A DNA stretch of 64,000 nt from Nelumbo lutea (GCA_022828595.1 JAKGHH010000002.1:43866222-43930221); one strand, 5' to 3'. Positions 47,426 through 59,589 are shown, counted from the first letter of the stretch. Notes: generated from the sequence alone by a model not told the origin. Program-made: numbers and translations.

Positions 47426-48254
47426 AGGTTTTTAAAAACGAACTAGAAACTGAATCTGTCAGGGGACCGGTTTTTGGTTACGCGGTTTAATCATCTGGCA
47501 TGAACGGCTTGACCCGTGATGTCATAAATAAATTAAAAATTAAAAATATAATTTCAACTTTTGGGAATCACCCCCACTTTCAGGCCCGAGATTAAAGGTA
47601 TAAAATTCAAAAAAAATGCAAAGCTTTGGGGAACCACCAATTTCGAGCTTGACACTCAATTGGGATCTACCAATTTCGAGCTTGACACTCAATTGGGAAA
47701 TGGGTAGAGAATAGTGGGCATGAAATATACCATCACTGTCACTACACGTAAGGTAGCAAAATCGCCACTGCAAGTTGGTCGCCGGGCTTGTTATAGTCGC
47801 AACCTGCAACTGTTACTGTTGGATCTGTTGCAGAATCAACATTGGCCGCTGTAAATGAAGCTCACCGCCGTCGCCGGTTTCCGTGATTGCCGTCGGTTGC
47901 TGTGTATCGCCATCAGACACAGGTCGTGGCTGCCGCAGGTGGTTGGTTGGGTGTGACGGCTGAGAGGAGGGAAGGGTTAGAACGAAAATGGGGTCATCTA
48001 ACCCTAAACGAAAGAGATGGGATCAGGGAGATAGGGTCATTTTGCTTTTTTATTTTATTTAAATCAGTTAAAATAAAAATGATAACCCATGAAACGCTGC
48101 CTGAGTCGAACGGTTTAGCAGTTCGATCGCTGGAGTCAGTGGTTTTCTAATTTTTTCCATGAGTTTTAAAGACTTACCGGTTTATAGTATAACCGGACCC
48201 GGGGGCTGAACGGTTACCTGTTTTTCCGGTCGGGTCTGGTTTTGAAAACCATTT
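47426..48254. mobile_element. Inverted-ended element of about 0.8 kb
   Basis: AAGGTTTTTAAAAACGAAC on the left and GGTTTTGAAAACCATTTTTC on the right are approximate inverted ends. Both subterminal regions carry CGGTTTT/AACCGG words. A 33-bp tandem duplication (ACCAATTTCGAGCTTGACAC... twice) lies at 47636-47698. Superfamily not assigned. Confidence 0.5.
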
Positions 48255-48374
48255 TTCATGGATTAAAAACCAAATGCCATGATGATTTGACTCTTTGCAG
48301 ATATCTTGGATGGTTCGATTAGAATCTTGTTGCAGATAAACAGGCGCTCCTTTTTTAAAATCAGTAATCAATAC

Positions 48375-49435
48375 CAAGGTTCAAAAAATTGTCATACATC
48401 GGCCTGTTTTGGCCGATTCGTATCATATTAAGAGCACCCCGATACGCTCCTACAGAGGGTGTATCGTGGGTCTAAGTCTGACCGGTTCAGATGGTGGAGA
48501 AGATTGTCCATCTGTGGCGAGACATATTTTGGATAAACACGTAATAATATTTGGATTTTGAATAAACAACCGAGTGGTGGGTACGTTAGCTGGGTAGTTC
48601 CAACGGCAGATACGAGGATTCGAGTCCCACTATTACCATCTTCGAGAGTAATTACTGTGGTGTTAAATATCGAAAAAAATTATGAATAAGTTATAGATAC
48701 AGTAAATCCATATTTACAATTATCAATATTCAGAACCCAGATCATATAGACATCATGCAATAGCTTAATTTACTAATTTTATATTAAAAGTGTTAAGCTT
48801 TCAATCAGCTATTATTTTAATACCATTAATATTATTTAAGACAATAAATAATTTTTATAACTTTTGAATTCTTCTATTTTTAGAAAAATACATAAATCTA
48901 AAAATATTCTAGAATTCTTGCTTCATGCAACGTAGACCGCTCCTCACTTCATTCTATACGTAATTCATTTCCTATCCACCCCTTGATGACATCTTCGAAA
49001 CCGCTTCCAACACTCTAAGTTCATTCTTATCCTTATTGGCTTATACCTATTGTTATATTGTTTATTTGTTCTTTCAACCGCAACTCTTGTTTCAACAATT
49101 AAGGTATTTATTTATTTATTTTTTATTTTTAAGGTGTTTTAACAATTAAGTTAATCATTGAGACTAACATCTTGATTAATTGTTGAACTAACAAAGGTGG
49201 CTTTTGGTTTTCGGTAGTGTCAAATGATTCACAAGTAGGGGTGTATCGGATGAATCGGTACTATTTTATTTTACTTTTTTTTTATGTTTTTTTTTTTTTG
49301 AAACTGATTCAGGGGGGGCTGATTTAGGTATCCTCCACCCCCTGAACCGGTCAGACCCTTGAAATACCCATTATAGGAGCATATCTAAGGGGTCCCAGAA
49401 CAATCGGTCGATATATATCGATATTTTGAACCTTG
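48375..49435. mobile_element. hAT-like element of the CAAGGTTCAAAA family, with nested insert
   Basis: Ends CAAGGTTCAAAAAATTG (left) and GATATTTTGAACCTTG (right). Internal blocks GACCGGTTCAGATGGTGGAG / CTCCACCCCCTGAACCGGTC are reverse-complementary. No target duplication was seen. It is longer than its relatives at 57.7 and 60.7 kb (about 0.24 kb), consistent with an inserted 0.7-kb segment between the inner arms. Confidence 0.6.
48572..48645 (+). ncRNA. tRNA-like / SINE-head-like segment
   Basis: TTAGCTGGGTAGTTCC resembles a pol III A box, and GGATTCGAGTCCC, about 35 bases on, matches the B box/T-loop consensus GGTTCGANTCC with one change. It ends CCCACTATTACCA. It is too short between boxes for a full tRNA, as in tRNA-derived SINEs. 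The cloverleaf is not complete. It lies inside the 48375-49435 element. Confidence 0.35.
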
Positions 49436-50382
49436 ATACGGTTGCACCTTCAACCTCATTTGGAGGTAGCACACAAAACATATATATATATCTTTTAGAG
49501 TTCAGATTTAGTGAATGCGGCCAAAGCCTTTATTCAACACTATTTTGATTCTGATTATAACATTTAGGAGAAGGGTTTTAGCTTAACCTGTTCATAGTCA
49601 AATAATTTAAGTTTTTGAAGTTCTACCGAAGTCACCGCTCTGAGATGTTTATTCTTATGAATTTGATTAAAAAGCATTTATGGTGGCCACCCTCTATTAG
49701 GAACAAAGTTTGCGGTGGAGGTGTATGCTATGCCAATAAGGTGCATCCCGCATGTGGCCTGTGCAAAATGTGGGTTGTACTGTGTTAGCTCATGGGTCGT
49801 GTCTCTCTCCCTTGGAATAATTTGGGGGTCGATTCGACAAGACCACTGCTTGAACCCGCATGTGCCCGTATTGTGCTAAGGGCCAAGCCTTATGCTAAGG
49901 AACGTCCCACTTAGTTGTTTTGTGTTGTGCCAACCCGTGGACTTGAAACCCTAAGTCCGTCATGACCCATTCCATGGTGTCATATTCAGCACAAACTGTG
50001 TATTGTCGTGTTAGGCCGCAGGCAATACGATTCAATTTATGACTCTAATTTGGGGTTAAAAAAAGTAAATAAATAAAGGATTAGTTTGGGAGATATTCAA
50101 AAGGTAAAATGGTGTACTTGGGTCGAATGATTTCAATGTTGGGATTATAACTGATACAATTTTTGGGTCTTATTATCAATAAGAACAATCTTTTTAACAT
50201 AATTTATAGAATAGGGTAACTTTTTTCTTTTAAATAACAAAAAAGGGTAGAACACTTAATCTTCTTCCTCTTCAAACCACCGAACAAATCTCCCACTTTT
50301 CATCTTCTTCTTCTTCTTCTTCTCTGCGTCTGAGTTTGGAGCAAAGCTGCTATGAGTTCTCCTTCTGAAACAATTAGAAGAA
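49436..50382. other. Intergenic with decayed repeat
   Basis: At 49730-50030 there is GC-richer sequence with CCCGCATGTGGCC/GTGTTAGGCCGCA words, probably a decayed hAT MITE without resolvable ends. No gene. Confidence 0.4.
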
Positions 50383-50500
50383 CACATGAACATCTCCCAC
50401 CTCCTATCCACATCTACCCACATGACCAATGAGAACTGTACAATGGGAACATCTCCCACGGAAGATATTCTTAATGTACGGCTATGGTGTGCTGTGGGCA
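50383..50500. repeat. ACATCTCCC-family hairpin repeat fragment
   Basis: GAACATCTCCCACcTC..., GGAACATCTCCCACGGAAG and GATATTCTTAATGTACGG match words in the repeats at 33.2-33.5 and 60.1-60.3 kb. Ends unresolved. Confidence 0.45.
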
Positions 50501-50639
50501 GGAGATCCGATCTCGGTCGAATGGTTCCAACCGCTTAAAAGTTAAACCATGATCCAAACAGCTGACCCCGTACTTGCAATTTGCAACAGCATCGTAAATA
50601 TGTTCTTTAAAGGAGGGTAATTTCGGTAATAAATCTCTT

Positions 50640-51130
50640 TAAATATGAGTGGTTCGTTTGAGACATTTGCTAGGGTTTCCGGTCCTTTTGGGGTTTTGCA
50701 GGAGGCGAGAAAGAAGCGATCGACTCAGGCAGGGCCTTTTCTCTTATATTCCGTTTCTTTCTTTTAACGATTTCTATTCGTTGTCGATATTAGTTTCCTA
50801 CTGTACTGTAGTCGGAGTTCTCTCGAATGCCTTGTGTTTGGTTTTTTCCATACTTCTCATCAATTTTTTTTTTCTCAGAATGCGTTGCAAGGATGAAACC
50901 CATAAGGAATCATCGAAAAAAGCATTTAAAGTGAATGCTTGATGTGATTATACAATCCTGAGCGGTTACCTGAGCAACATTTTAATAATTAGTTCAAATT
51001 CTTTTGGTTTCTGGGTCTGGACGAATTTGCTTGCTTTGGGTGATGATTATGTTATCACTGTATGTCTTGTTAGTTGTACGCGGAATCTACCTTTCTTTCT
51101 GAAATTGATGATCCTCCGATGATCAAAACG
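50640..51130 (+). ncRNA. Possible transcribed non-coding locus (snoRNA-like motifs)
   Basis: The start looks like a plant leader (TTTGCTAGGGTTTCCGG) and a good acceptor-like TTTTTTTTTCTCAG precedes 50880. GGTGATGATTATG (about 51040) followed after about 60 bases by TTTCTGAAA fits C-box/D-box spacing. ATTGATGATCC comes next. The only open frames are short and unlike any family I know. The terminal stem is weak, so this is only a candidate. Confidence 0.2.
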
Positions 51131-53449
51131 ATTTGAGTGATTCAAAGGAAAATTTTGACAACAGTAGTCCCTTTTTCTCTACGTCTTTCTTTCAAATCAA
51201 ACTCAACCCTTTCAGCTTGGAAAAATGGAATAAGCTTTTTTGCAGTCAATCGATTTACAGAACTTTTGTTTTCTTTCTTCGGCATTTTTTCTCCTTTTTT
51301 GGTTTATCTCCTCTTATATATAAAGTCTGTCTTTTGTTTTCAAATATTTTGAGACTGAGAGAATCTTTCATTCCAATGATTCAAAGCATGGTAAAAGGAT
51401 CATTATTTTAAGATTCTTGCATCTGCCAACTAAGGATGGAAAACAGTCTCGTGCTCCAAAAAACGCCTCTCACCGAGGTCCTCTACTTCTCTGTAACTTT
51501 GCAATGAAGAAACAGCTGGCTCATTCTCTGTACAAAGACAGACATACGCAGTACTCGTTTTCTGCAAGTTATCCTTGGTCAAGCATAGAAAAACCACTTT
51601 AATGTTTTAGAGGGTATTGATGATCCCTGAATCTTGGTGGGGTGGATTCCAAACTGAGATTTAATTGGGACTAATAGGTCAAATGAAGCCCTAAAAACTG
51701 AGATTTAATACCCCTTGGAATGTTTTTCATTTCTACTATACTGGCTGGGTAGCCCAATGTAGCCCTAAAAATTTTGTAACCCTTATTCCCGCACAAATCA
51801 GCACGATCCACTTTACATGTATATTTACTAAAATACCTTGAAAAAAGTTCTTCATTTTACTTCACTTAGCCCTTTTAGAGACTTTTTTTTCTTTGAATGA
51901 TAAAGGTGTTTTTGTAACTTCAATGCCTTTTGTTACTGAAATTTTATTTTTCAAAACTATAGTGGTCAAAACACAATAATGGTAGTTTTTTCATAGACCA
52001 ATAAAATTTAATAAATTAGCACTAAGATAAAAAATACAAATTTATCTGCAACTAGAATTATGATCCAATAAACCAGACATACCACCCCCCCCCCCCCAAA
52101 CCAAAAAATTCATGTTACAGGACTCCTTCCTCAATTATTCTTGGTAAAAACCTGTGCATTGCACGAATCCAAAGTAAAAATCCCTATTTTTGAATTTGGT
52201 CCCTCTTGTAGAAAATGTAATGAGTTTCTAGTTTTGCATAAATTAAGCAGCTAATTATGCTCTCTCCTTAGCTTCAGGGATTAAAATATCAACACTGGTG
52301 TATAGTATTATCCTTGATTAACTCCTATAATTAAGGTATTTTTGGACATTTAATCTTTGCTTAGGCTCAATTAAGGGAGTTCAGATCTTCTCCTCACAGA
52401 GAGTGCCCCATACTGACCTCACAACAATGTTCTCAATACACGACTAAAACATGTTTGAGAGACGCCATATACCAGAAACGTAGCAGACATTGCCCACTCT
52501 ACCAAGCCCCGTTTCAAAAGTCCCTCTGCTTGTGTTTGCTACAGATACGTATTTCTTTTGGGTTTCTCTATTGTTTAGATGACCATTGTTGATGTGATCT
52601 GTTCTATAGGGTTAGACCCAATTAGCCTGATTAATAATTGGTTCGATACCGGTTGTGATAATCCCAATAGGGTCTGGCTTGGTTTTGGGTTTGTATGCTT
52701 TTGGAGTTGTCTTGATGGACACTCACGTTTACCACTTGTATGATTACACACTATCAGCTTATTGGAAACCAGATTCAACTATGAGACTTTATTGAAACCT
52801 GGAATTTGCTCAAAAACTGTTACAATCGGGTAGTGAAATCATTGACTTTGATCTAGATAGATGATAGTTAAGGGTGAGCAAGAAAAATAAAAAAATCGAA
52901 CCAATCGAAACCGAATAAAAAACTTGGCTAATCAAACTGATCGGTTCAGTATTTTAAAAAAACCAAAGGTATTAATTAACCAAAATAAAAAACCGGTGGT
53001 TAATCGAACCAACTGGTATACATTTTTGTCTTCCCATTAATTAGAACATCAGCATTGATGGACAACGACCTGATCTTGTTTGAGGTCCTCCTTTGAGTTG
53101 GGAGCAATAGAAAAAAAAGGAATCACGCATGCCAGAGAAACACAATAGGAAAACCTAACTCTTTTTCTTCGAAGAAACAGAGCAGAAAAACCTAATCCTT
53201 TTTATTCAGCCAAGTGTGAAAATCATTCAACAAGTATGCTTAGCAAAAGAAGAAAGGAATGTTTCCACATTCAAATCTCTTGGCTTGGGGTCATTCTTGC
53301 AGGGAAATTAGTTCTGAAAAACATAGTTTTCAAAGCATTAAGGTGAGGCTAGGTGAAAGGGGGCGCCTTATGCCTAATAGACGTCGCTTAGGCAATGGAT
53401 TTTTATTTTTTATTTTTGTAGAAATCATAGATCCTAGGATAGAAATCAT
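51131..53449. other. Intergenic, mostly unrecognised
   Basis: No gene. A 15-base C run lies at about 52084-52098. At 52875-53025, ATCGAACCAATCGAAACCG and AACCGGTGGTTAATCGAACC look like a decayed MITE. A duplicated phrase GAAATCATAGATCCTAGGAT occurs just before the next element. Confidence 0.4.
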
Positions 53450-53930
53450 TAGAGGTGTAAATCAGGCTGTGCTGCCTGCGACCCGACCCGACCTATATAT
53501 ATATTATATATATATTTATATAATATTATATAAATTATAATTACATATTAATATATAGTATATAATATATTAATAAAATAAATATATTTTTTAATTTTAT
53601 TATACTAATTTATTTAATTATTGTATATATAAGCAATTATATACACAAAATTCATATAAAATTAAAATTTTAAGTTTTTTATCATTTTTTTAAATAAATA
53701 GCTTTGCCCCAATGCACGGCCTGACCAGGCCCAAGACTCGGCCCACGGGCCAGCCCAACCCGCGGCACGGCACAACACGGGCCCGCACAGGCCTGGGCCA
53801 TGGGCCGTGCTGGGCCAACACTCAAAGTTTTCACTGGGGAAGGTGGCATGGCCCGTAACGGCCCACACTTGGAACAGGCTGCCCACGGGCCATGTTGTGC
53901 CTGCCCGGCATGGCCCACTTTACACCTCTA
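53450..53930. mobile_element. hAT MITE (481 bp) with 7/8 target duplication
   Basis: Ends TAGAGGTGTAAA and, inverted, TTTACACCTCTA (perfect 12 bp). Flanks GAAATCAT (53442-53449) and GAGATCAT (53931-53938). One side is AT-rich, the other strongly GC-rich with repeated GGCCCACGGGCC-type words. No coding. Confidence 0.9.
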
Positions 53931-54836
53931 GAGATCATAGATCATAGGGTAGAAGAAGGAAAAGAGAATTCAAGAAATATAGGGGCTGAACCCTTATTTT
54001 TGTTATAGGAAAATAAGAAAAGAAAAAGTAGTAGAAAATGTGTTGATTAGACAAAATTTTAAGTTCCTCCTTATTGGTTTAGGTTTTAAAGGCTTCGAGG
54101 GTTCAATACAGCATTTAGTAATGTTTGTATTGATTAAAAACAAATAATAAAATAATAAAAATAAATTAGTATATAAACACACAAAATGAATATTTTAGTT
54201 CAATAATACCTATTTTATAATTATAATGTCAAACAATAAAGAATAAAAAGGCATTTTATAATACATAGTACAAAACTGCTTGGTGATTAGGCGAGACAAG
54301 CCTCAAAGGGCACCTTGTCGCCTACGTGTCGCCTTGACAACTATGGTGAAAAATAGTATACTGAAGGTTAAAAGGCAAATTCTGGTCCAATGTTTCTCTT
54401 GTTTTCATGGTTCAATGTTCTATTGTGGCTTTAGTTTATGCACAGATAAGGTTGTTTCACGAGGATTTTGTTTGGACTTCTAAACAGACAATCTAGCCAC
54501 ATAGCAGAGATTATCCAAAGGAAGAAAATTTTCAAGAATTTGGCATGGCTCAGGAGCGAGAGCTCTTGGGCCAGAGGAGCAAATTTTAGCACCTTCAATA
54601 TCTCACCAATATTTATACCACTACCCTGTGTAAAAAGACTGGCCATTGTCTATCAAAATCTCGACAATTGGTATTCTTTTTTCATTTAGGCTGTGTTTGG
54701 CTTGAAAGGAAAGTTACGGAAATATATTCTTTGATGACTAAACTTGTTTAACGATGTATTTTCAAGGAATACGTAAATGCAAATTAACATTCAGTCCATA
54801 TCCTGAGAAATCGTCTTGTATGTTTACCTCCCAATT
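53931..54836. other. Intergenic between MITE and TRM8
   Basis: It starts with a unit related to the eIF3a intron minisatellite (53940-54040). Otherwise AT-rich with no gene; the TRM8 3'UTR should occupy its right end. Confidence 0.4.
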
Positions 54837-55673
54837 TTAATTGAGCACTGAACGCTCACCAAGATTCTTGACCCCATTTTCTGTTTCTGATGGTGCAATA
54901 CGCCTGTAGACTGCCTGAAATGTCTGCCCACCATTCCTAGCAACCTTCTGCCCTTCCTCGGTAGCACTACTTAGAAGCTTCACAACAGGGTCAGTTTGGA
55001 GCTCTTCTTCTATGATTGCTTCAAAGAGAGGGTGACCTTCCAAACAAGCCTTCATCCATTCTCCAAGCTCTTCCACATCAGTAATTGTATATATGATTCC
55101 ACCCACTTGGAGCACGTAAGCATACTCATCAAGCAAGTGTGGGCTGATCACCCGCCGACGATGGTTTTTCTCCTTGAAGTGAGGATCAGGGAATAGAAAA
55201 AACATTTTTGAAAGTTGTCCTTTCTCAAAGAAGTTGGGTATATATTTCATTGAATTAGTCCGGACCACTGAGATGTTCTGGTACTTTCCTGGGTTAGCTG
55301 CCCTCAAGGCCACAATCCGTTCTTTGACATATTCAGTCACTTTGTCCCTAAGCTCCATACCGATCATTAATGTTTCAGGGAAGAGTGTTGCAAGACTGAC
55401 AAGTAAACCACCAAAACCACAACCAATATCAGCAAACTGGATCTTTTTCACCTCAAGACTACTGGTTGTATCACCATTGTAATTATTGATCTGACCCGAT
55501 GGGAAAAATTCTGGATAATGTTCAGAGTAATCAACATTATATGGCGTAATCGGTACAGGGAAGTGGGAGTCACTTAGTGGATTGCTGTGTGCCCGTGCTC
55601 GGTAGAAGCGCTTCCGTGGCAGACCAGTTGACTTGTTGTGCTTCAAATTTGCTTTGCTATCATAAGACATCAT
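54837..55673 (-). CDS. tRNA (guanine-N(7)-)-methyltransferase (TRM8/METTL1 type)
   Basis: 278 residues, uninterrupted, starting MMSYDSKANLKHN. It transfers methyl from SAM to N7 of G46 in the tRNA variable loop, working with a WD-repeat partner (TRM82/WDR4). Visible motifs: basic TGLPRKRFYRARAHSNPLSD (16-35), SAM-binding FADIGCGFGG (80-89), GMELRDKV (105-112), NSMKYIPN (140-147), catalytic/tRNA-binding FPDPHFKEKNHRRR (161-174) and TDVEELGEWM (198-207). Length fits plant orthologues (about 250-280). No plastid or mitochondrial presequence is obvious, so nuclear/cytosolic action is likely. Either Met1 or Met2 could start. A leader exon may lie near 59.6-60.0 kb. Confidence 0.93.
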   Translation of the reverse strand: MMSYDSKANLKHNKSTGLPRKRFYRARAHSNPLSDSHFPVPITPYNVDYSEHYPEFFPSGQINNYNGDTTSSLEVKKIQFADIGCGFGGLLVSLATLFPETLMIGMELRDKVTEYVKERIVALRAANPGKYQNISVVRTNSMKYIPNFFEKGQLSKMFFLFPDPHFKEKNHRRRVISPHLLDEYAYVLQVGGIIYTITDVEELGEWMKACLEGHPLFEAIIEEELQTDPVVKLLSSATEEGQKVARNGGQTFQAVYRRIAPSETENGVKNLGERSVLN

Positions 55674-57714
55674 CCCTTCTATATTAGTGTTTTAATTACA
55701 ATAGATCGGGTCTCTAATGTGCAAACCAAGCAAAGTTTTCGATTAGGCGCACTTCTGCTGCAATAGTGATGTAATATAGCTCCTAGAAAATCAGAACAGA
55801 ACAGGAATAGCTTATAAAGCAGAAATAAGAGATACTACAAATTCATGGGGCATCAAGTGTAACATGACAAACAATGTTGTAATGATTCAAAAGAAAAACA
55901 CATTACAGGTAAGAAATAAGAATAGAGAGAAATTTGATCTTAAACTCGAACCAAAACACCCAGACAAGCTATAGACATCGGTTTCTATGGTCTCTGTCCT
56001 ATCTCCTTAAAGGCTTGAACTAAAATATCAATCTCTGAACGTTGCAACACAGTCACCGTAACACCAACCAAACTCTAGTAATACCATTAATTTGGCAATT
56101 CCAGTCCAGTGGCTGGTCAGAGATATGGCAATTCCAGTCCAGTGGGAAAAGCATTCAGCTAATGGGATGGTCATAGCCTTACCCATGCAGATCTAGTGTT
56201 TAAATACATACATCAAACCTTAGCTGCTTCTCACTTCTAATCTAAGTAGAAAAGGAATGAAAGATCTAGTGTTTATTTAATGTAAATGTAACTCTACTTA
56301 GGGTTTCCAGAAAGGACATCAAGGACATTTAGAGCTTTTCCCTGGTGTACCGAGCCAAAGAAATATCTAAGTGGGATATTCTAGACCAAAACTTGCAAGA
56401 GAGTTTTAAGACAAAATTGAAAAATATTGTAGTGCCATTTTCTGAGAAGAAGGCACTCATTTTCTATGCTGAGTTATTGAAGAAGACAACCTATTTGGCA
56501 AAAATTGTTTTTCATGCTAGGTAGATAAGGCTATTGAGATGGTAAATCTGCTGGAGTATGAAACCAATGAAATCCACATTGTAACTTTGTCCTGTCATAA
56601 TTGAAATGAAGAGATGCTGAAGTTGGTCATGATGACCATTTACCTTGTAAGCAAGTTTTACAAATTCTTACATCTAGTGACATGGAAAAGAAAAATGGTC
56701 CAAATTTATGAGATCTACCAGGTAGGACCAATTGAATGTTGTGTTGTCAACACCACACGTGCCTCACATGTGAATCATTTGTTCTGGTTCTCAAAAGAGA
56801 GTACCGATTTGCCAATAGTTAATTCAATAATACCACCAGCGATAAACCCATGCAACTGCAACTGAGAATGGCACCACAAATCTATCAAAGCGGTTATGGG
56901 CCACATGCACTTTATGGGTAGTGTGGAGCAAAATGATTGGTCCCACATCCACAAATTATTGGTCTCATAACAAGCAACTTTAGGTGTCATGTCTATGAAA
57001 CATTTGGTCTCTCTGTATAACAGATAAAATAACTCAAACATGTCTATGAAAGATAACAAGCAAATTTAAATTATCAAAAAAAAAAAAAAAGATAACAAGC
57101 AAATTTAATGTTCAAATTCTCCACCAGGTTATGAGGAAATTGCCAATGAAATATTTTCCTGCTTAACTGTGAATGAGGTCAATGTTCATCATGTCTAAGG
57201 TTTAAGTTTGAATGCATTTCTTAATAAAACTATTTGTAACATGGTATAGTATTTTCTTTGGAATTAATACAGGAATGGTGCCAGCTGGGGATGGTCTTTT
57301 CATCTTTCAACTCCTTTTTCCATATTCCGTGACTTCCGTCTTATTATAATATTATATTCATAATATCACTTTTTCTATGGGATCATAGGAGCTTACTTTT
57401 AGTTTCACCATTTCCCATAGTTTTAATCTCTATTTTTCTTTGCATTTGTCTCGAAAACTGTAGAGTTTCCCATAGATCTAATTTTATTTTGGGCTCTTGT
57501 GGCAAGCGTGGTTATCGGTATTTGGGTTCTGGATTCATCTCTCTATTAGCATTTTTTTCCTTTTGATTAAAGGATGTGCAAATTAGACAATGAATGCTTA
57601 CAATTTCAACCGTGGTCGTTTCTTTTGATAGAAGTGGAGGTGTGAACCTCAAGGCATTCTCCTCAAGCCTTGCCTTGATTACAATATCATGATCAACATC
57701 AAACTAGGTCTAGC
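55674..57714. other. Upstream of TRM8; no other gene recognised
   Basis: An acceptor-like TATTGCAG (minus) lies at about 55757, 85 bp before the ATG, and may close a leader intron. A 19-bp direct repeat GGCAATTCCAGTCCAGTGG occurs at 56094-56112 and 56127-56145. The rest (56.2-57.7 kb) has broken short frames unlike known families; a TE remnant is possible. Confidence 0.4.
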
Positions 57715-57955
57715 CAAGGTTTAAAGTATTGATACGATACACATATCGGCCGTATAGTATTGGTACTTAGAAATGGCCGAAACACCTTTTTTTTTCCAAA
57801 TTTTGGTTTTTTTGGAATCTTAAAACATGTTTTTTATTATTAAAAAAAGTTGGGGGTCCGAAACATCTGGAAACAAGAAACAGGCATTTCGGACCATATC
57901 TTTTTCAAAAGATACGATACGATTGGGGCGTATCGTATCGATACTTTAAACCATG
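57715..57955. mobile_element. hAT MITE (241 bp), perfect 8-bp target duplication
   Basis: Ends CAAGGTTTAAAGTATTGATA and, inverted, CATGGTTTAAAGTATCGATA (18 of 20). Flanked by GGTCTAGC on both sides (57707-57714, 57956-57963). Same family as 60679-60910 and 48375-49435. Confidence 0.92.
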
Positions 57956-58140
57956 GGTCTAGCCTGATCATTCCTGCTGTTTTTTTGGGTTTCCTGAACT
58001 GAAATCAGTGTCTCTGGAAATATTTGTATCAAATTGTCCATATTGGCCTTCTATGTGCAAATGTATCTAGAGTGACAAGTTTCTTAAACAGTAACTACTT
58101 TTCAGATGTTTTACCTCTTTACTTTTTCTTTGTTGAACAG

Positions 58141-59200
58141 TTGGGAATGGGAAGGGTGTTGAATACTTTATGTGGTTAATCCTATGGAGCAAAACAATAT
58201 ATATGCTTTGCATACATATGCAGAGAGCCATGTTTATTCTTTTAGTTGTTAGCATTCCACTCGCTTTCATCCTGGCCAATACAAGTACCTTTCTTTTGGC
58301 CGAGGGGCAAGATCCTGATATATCAGCAGAAGCTAGACTTTATTCCCGCTTTATGATCCCTTGCCTTTTTTGCCTATGGCATTCTTCAATGTGAAATCAG
58401 ATTCCTGCAAGCCCAAAATACAGTCTTTCCAATGATGATAAGCTCTGTAATTATGACTTTACTTCACATCCTTGTTTGTTGGATGTTGGTTTTCAAATCT
58501 AGTCTCAGCAACAAAGGTGCTGCCTTGTCAATTTCCATTTCTTATTGAATGATTGTGTTACAGCTAGCACTTTATATCAAGTTATCTCCTAACTGCAAGA
58601 AGACTTGGACAGGTTTCCCAAGGGAACCGCTTCATGGTGTCCTCATTTTATAAAGCTTGCAATTCCTTCAGCTTTAATGTTTGGTAACAACTTCATTTAT
58701 CAAAAAAAAAAAAAAGTTTAGTATTTCTATCAAAAAAAAAGTTTGGTAACAACTTCATTTTATCATAGTGCAAGAGTCTTAAATTATTCTCATACTGTGT
58801 AAAATTTAACTGTCATGACTTTTAACAGCATGGAGATGTGGTCATTTGAAATAATGGTTCTCTTGTCTGGTCTTCTTCCTAATCCAGAATTAGAAACATC
58901 AGTGTTATCAATTTGGTGAGCATCTACTTCATATCTAACCTTTTTCTTCATCTAGATTTTCTTTAACATTTTCTTCCATGTAAGAAATTTGGTATTCAGC
59001 ACATTCTCATTTCTGTTCTATATGGACAATATCAATAGCTCTTTGCATATTTTAGCATGGTTACAGAATTGTTTGTCTCCTAAATTACAGTTAATTCCTA
59101 TATGGCACCAATATTAAATCATGTACATATGGAACCATCCCCAGCCTTAACACAGCTTCAATGGTCTGGATGGCCCTTTTGACCTTGGTGGAGCTGTAAG
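58141..59200 (+). pseudogene. MATE/DTX multidrug-type transporter, partial pseudogene
   Basis: Three exon remnants with preserved splice sites. Exon 1 (58141 to about 58680) reads GMGRVLNTLCG-stop-SYGAKQY, then after a frameshift MQRAMFILLVVSIPLAFILA, AEARLYSRFMIPCLF, ILQCEIRFLQAQN and NCKKTWTGFPRE. Exon 2 (58829-58915, 87 bp) reads MEMWSFEIMVLLSGLLPNPE and LETSVLSI. Exon 3 (59091-59200) has ASMVWM and, shifted, DLGGAVR. These are central blocks of plant MATE (DETOXIFICATION) efflux carriers. In-frame stops (58177, plus two Trp/Leu-to-stop sites), frameshifts and missing N- and C-terminal exons make it dead. A direct repeat of GTTTGGTAACAACTTCATTT flanks A-runs in its first intron (58680-58760). 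Confidence 0.8.
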
Positions 59201-59589
59201 GTAAGTTAAGCAGAATCAAATATTACTCCTTTCCTAATGTTGTCCCTATTTTATTCAAGTACCTTTAGCAATAACAGTCATGGCAATTATCTTTTTTACC
59301 TTTACTTATCAGCACGTGAGTTTCAAATGAATTGGGGACTGAGCGTCTTCACGCTATACATTTAGCAGTGCTGATTGTATTACTTATGGGCATTACAGAG
59401 TGTCATGATCTTAATATGTAGAATAGGGGTTATGCTCATAGCAATAATTACAGATCATTGTCTAAAGACCTACAGTGAATTAGGAGTTCGAAAACAAAAG
59501 CAACAAATTCAGGATCTATAAACATTAGGAGTCGGAAAACAGAGCACAATGAATAACCCAAAAAAAGTCAGAACTGAGAAGTCAGTTAC

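Noticed and set aside
56614..56865. 83-residue plus-strand frame upstream of TRM8
   Set aside because: No recognisable motifs; neighbouring frames are equally broken.
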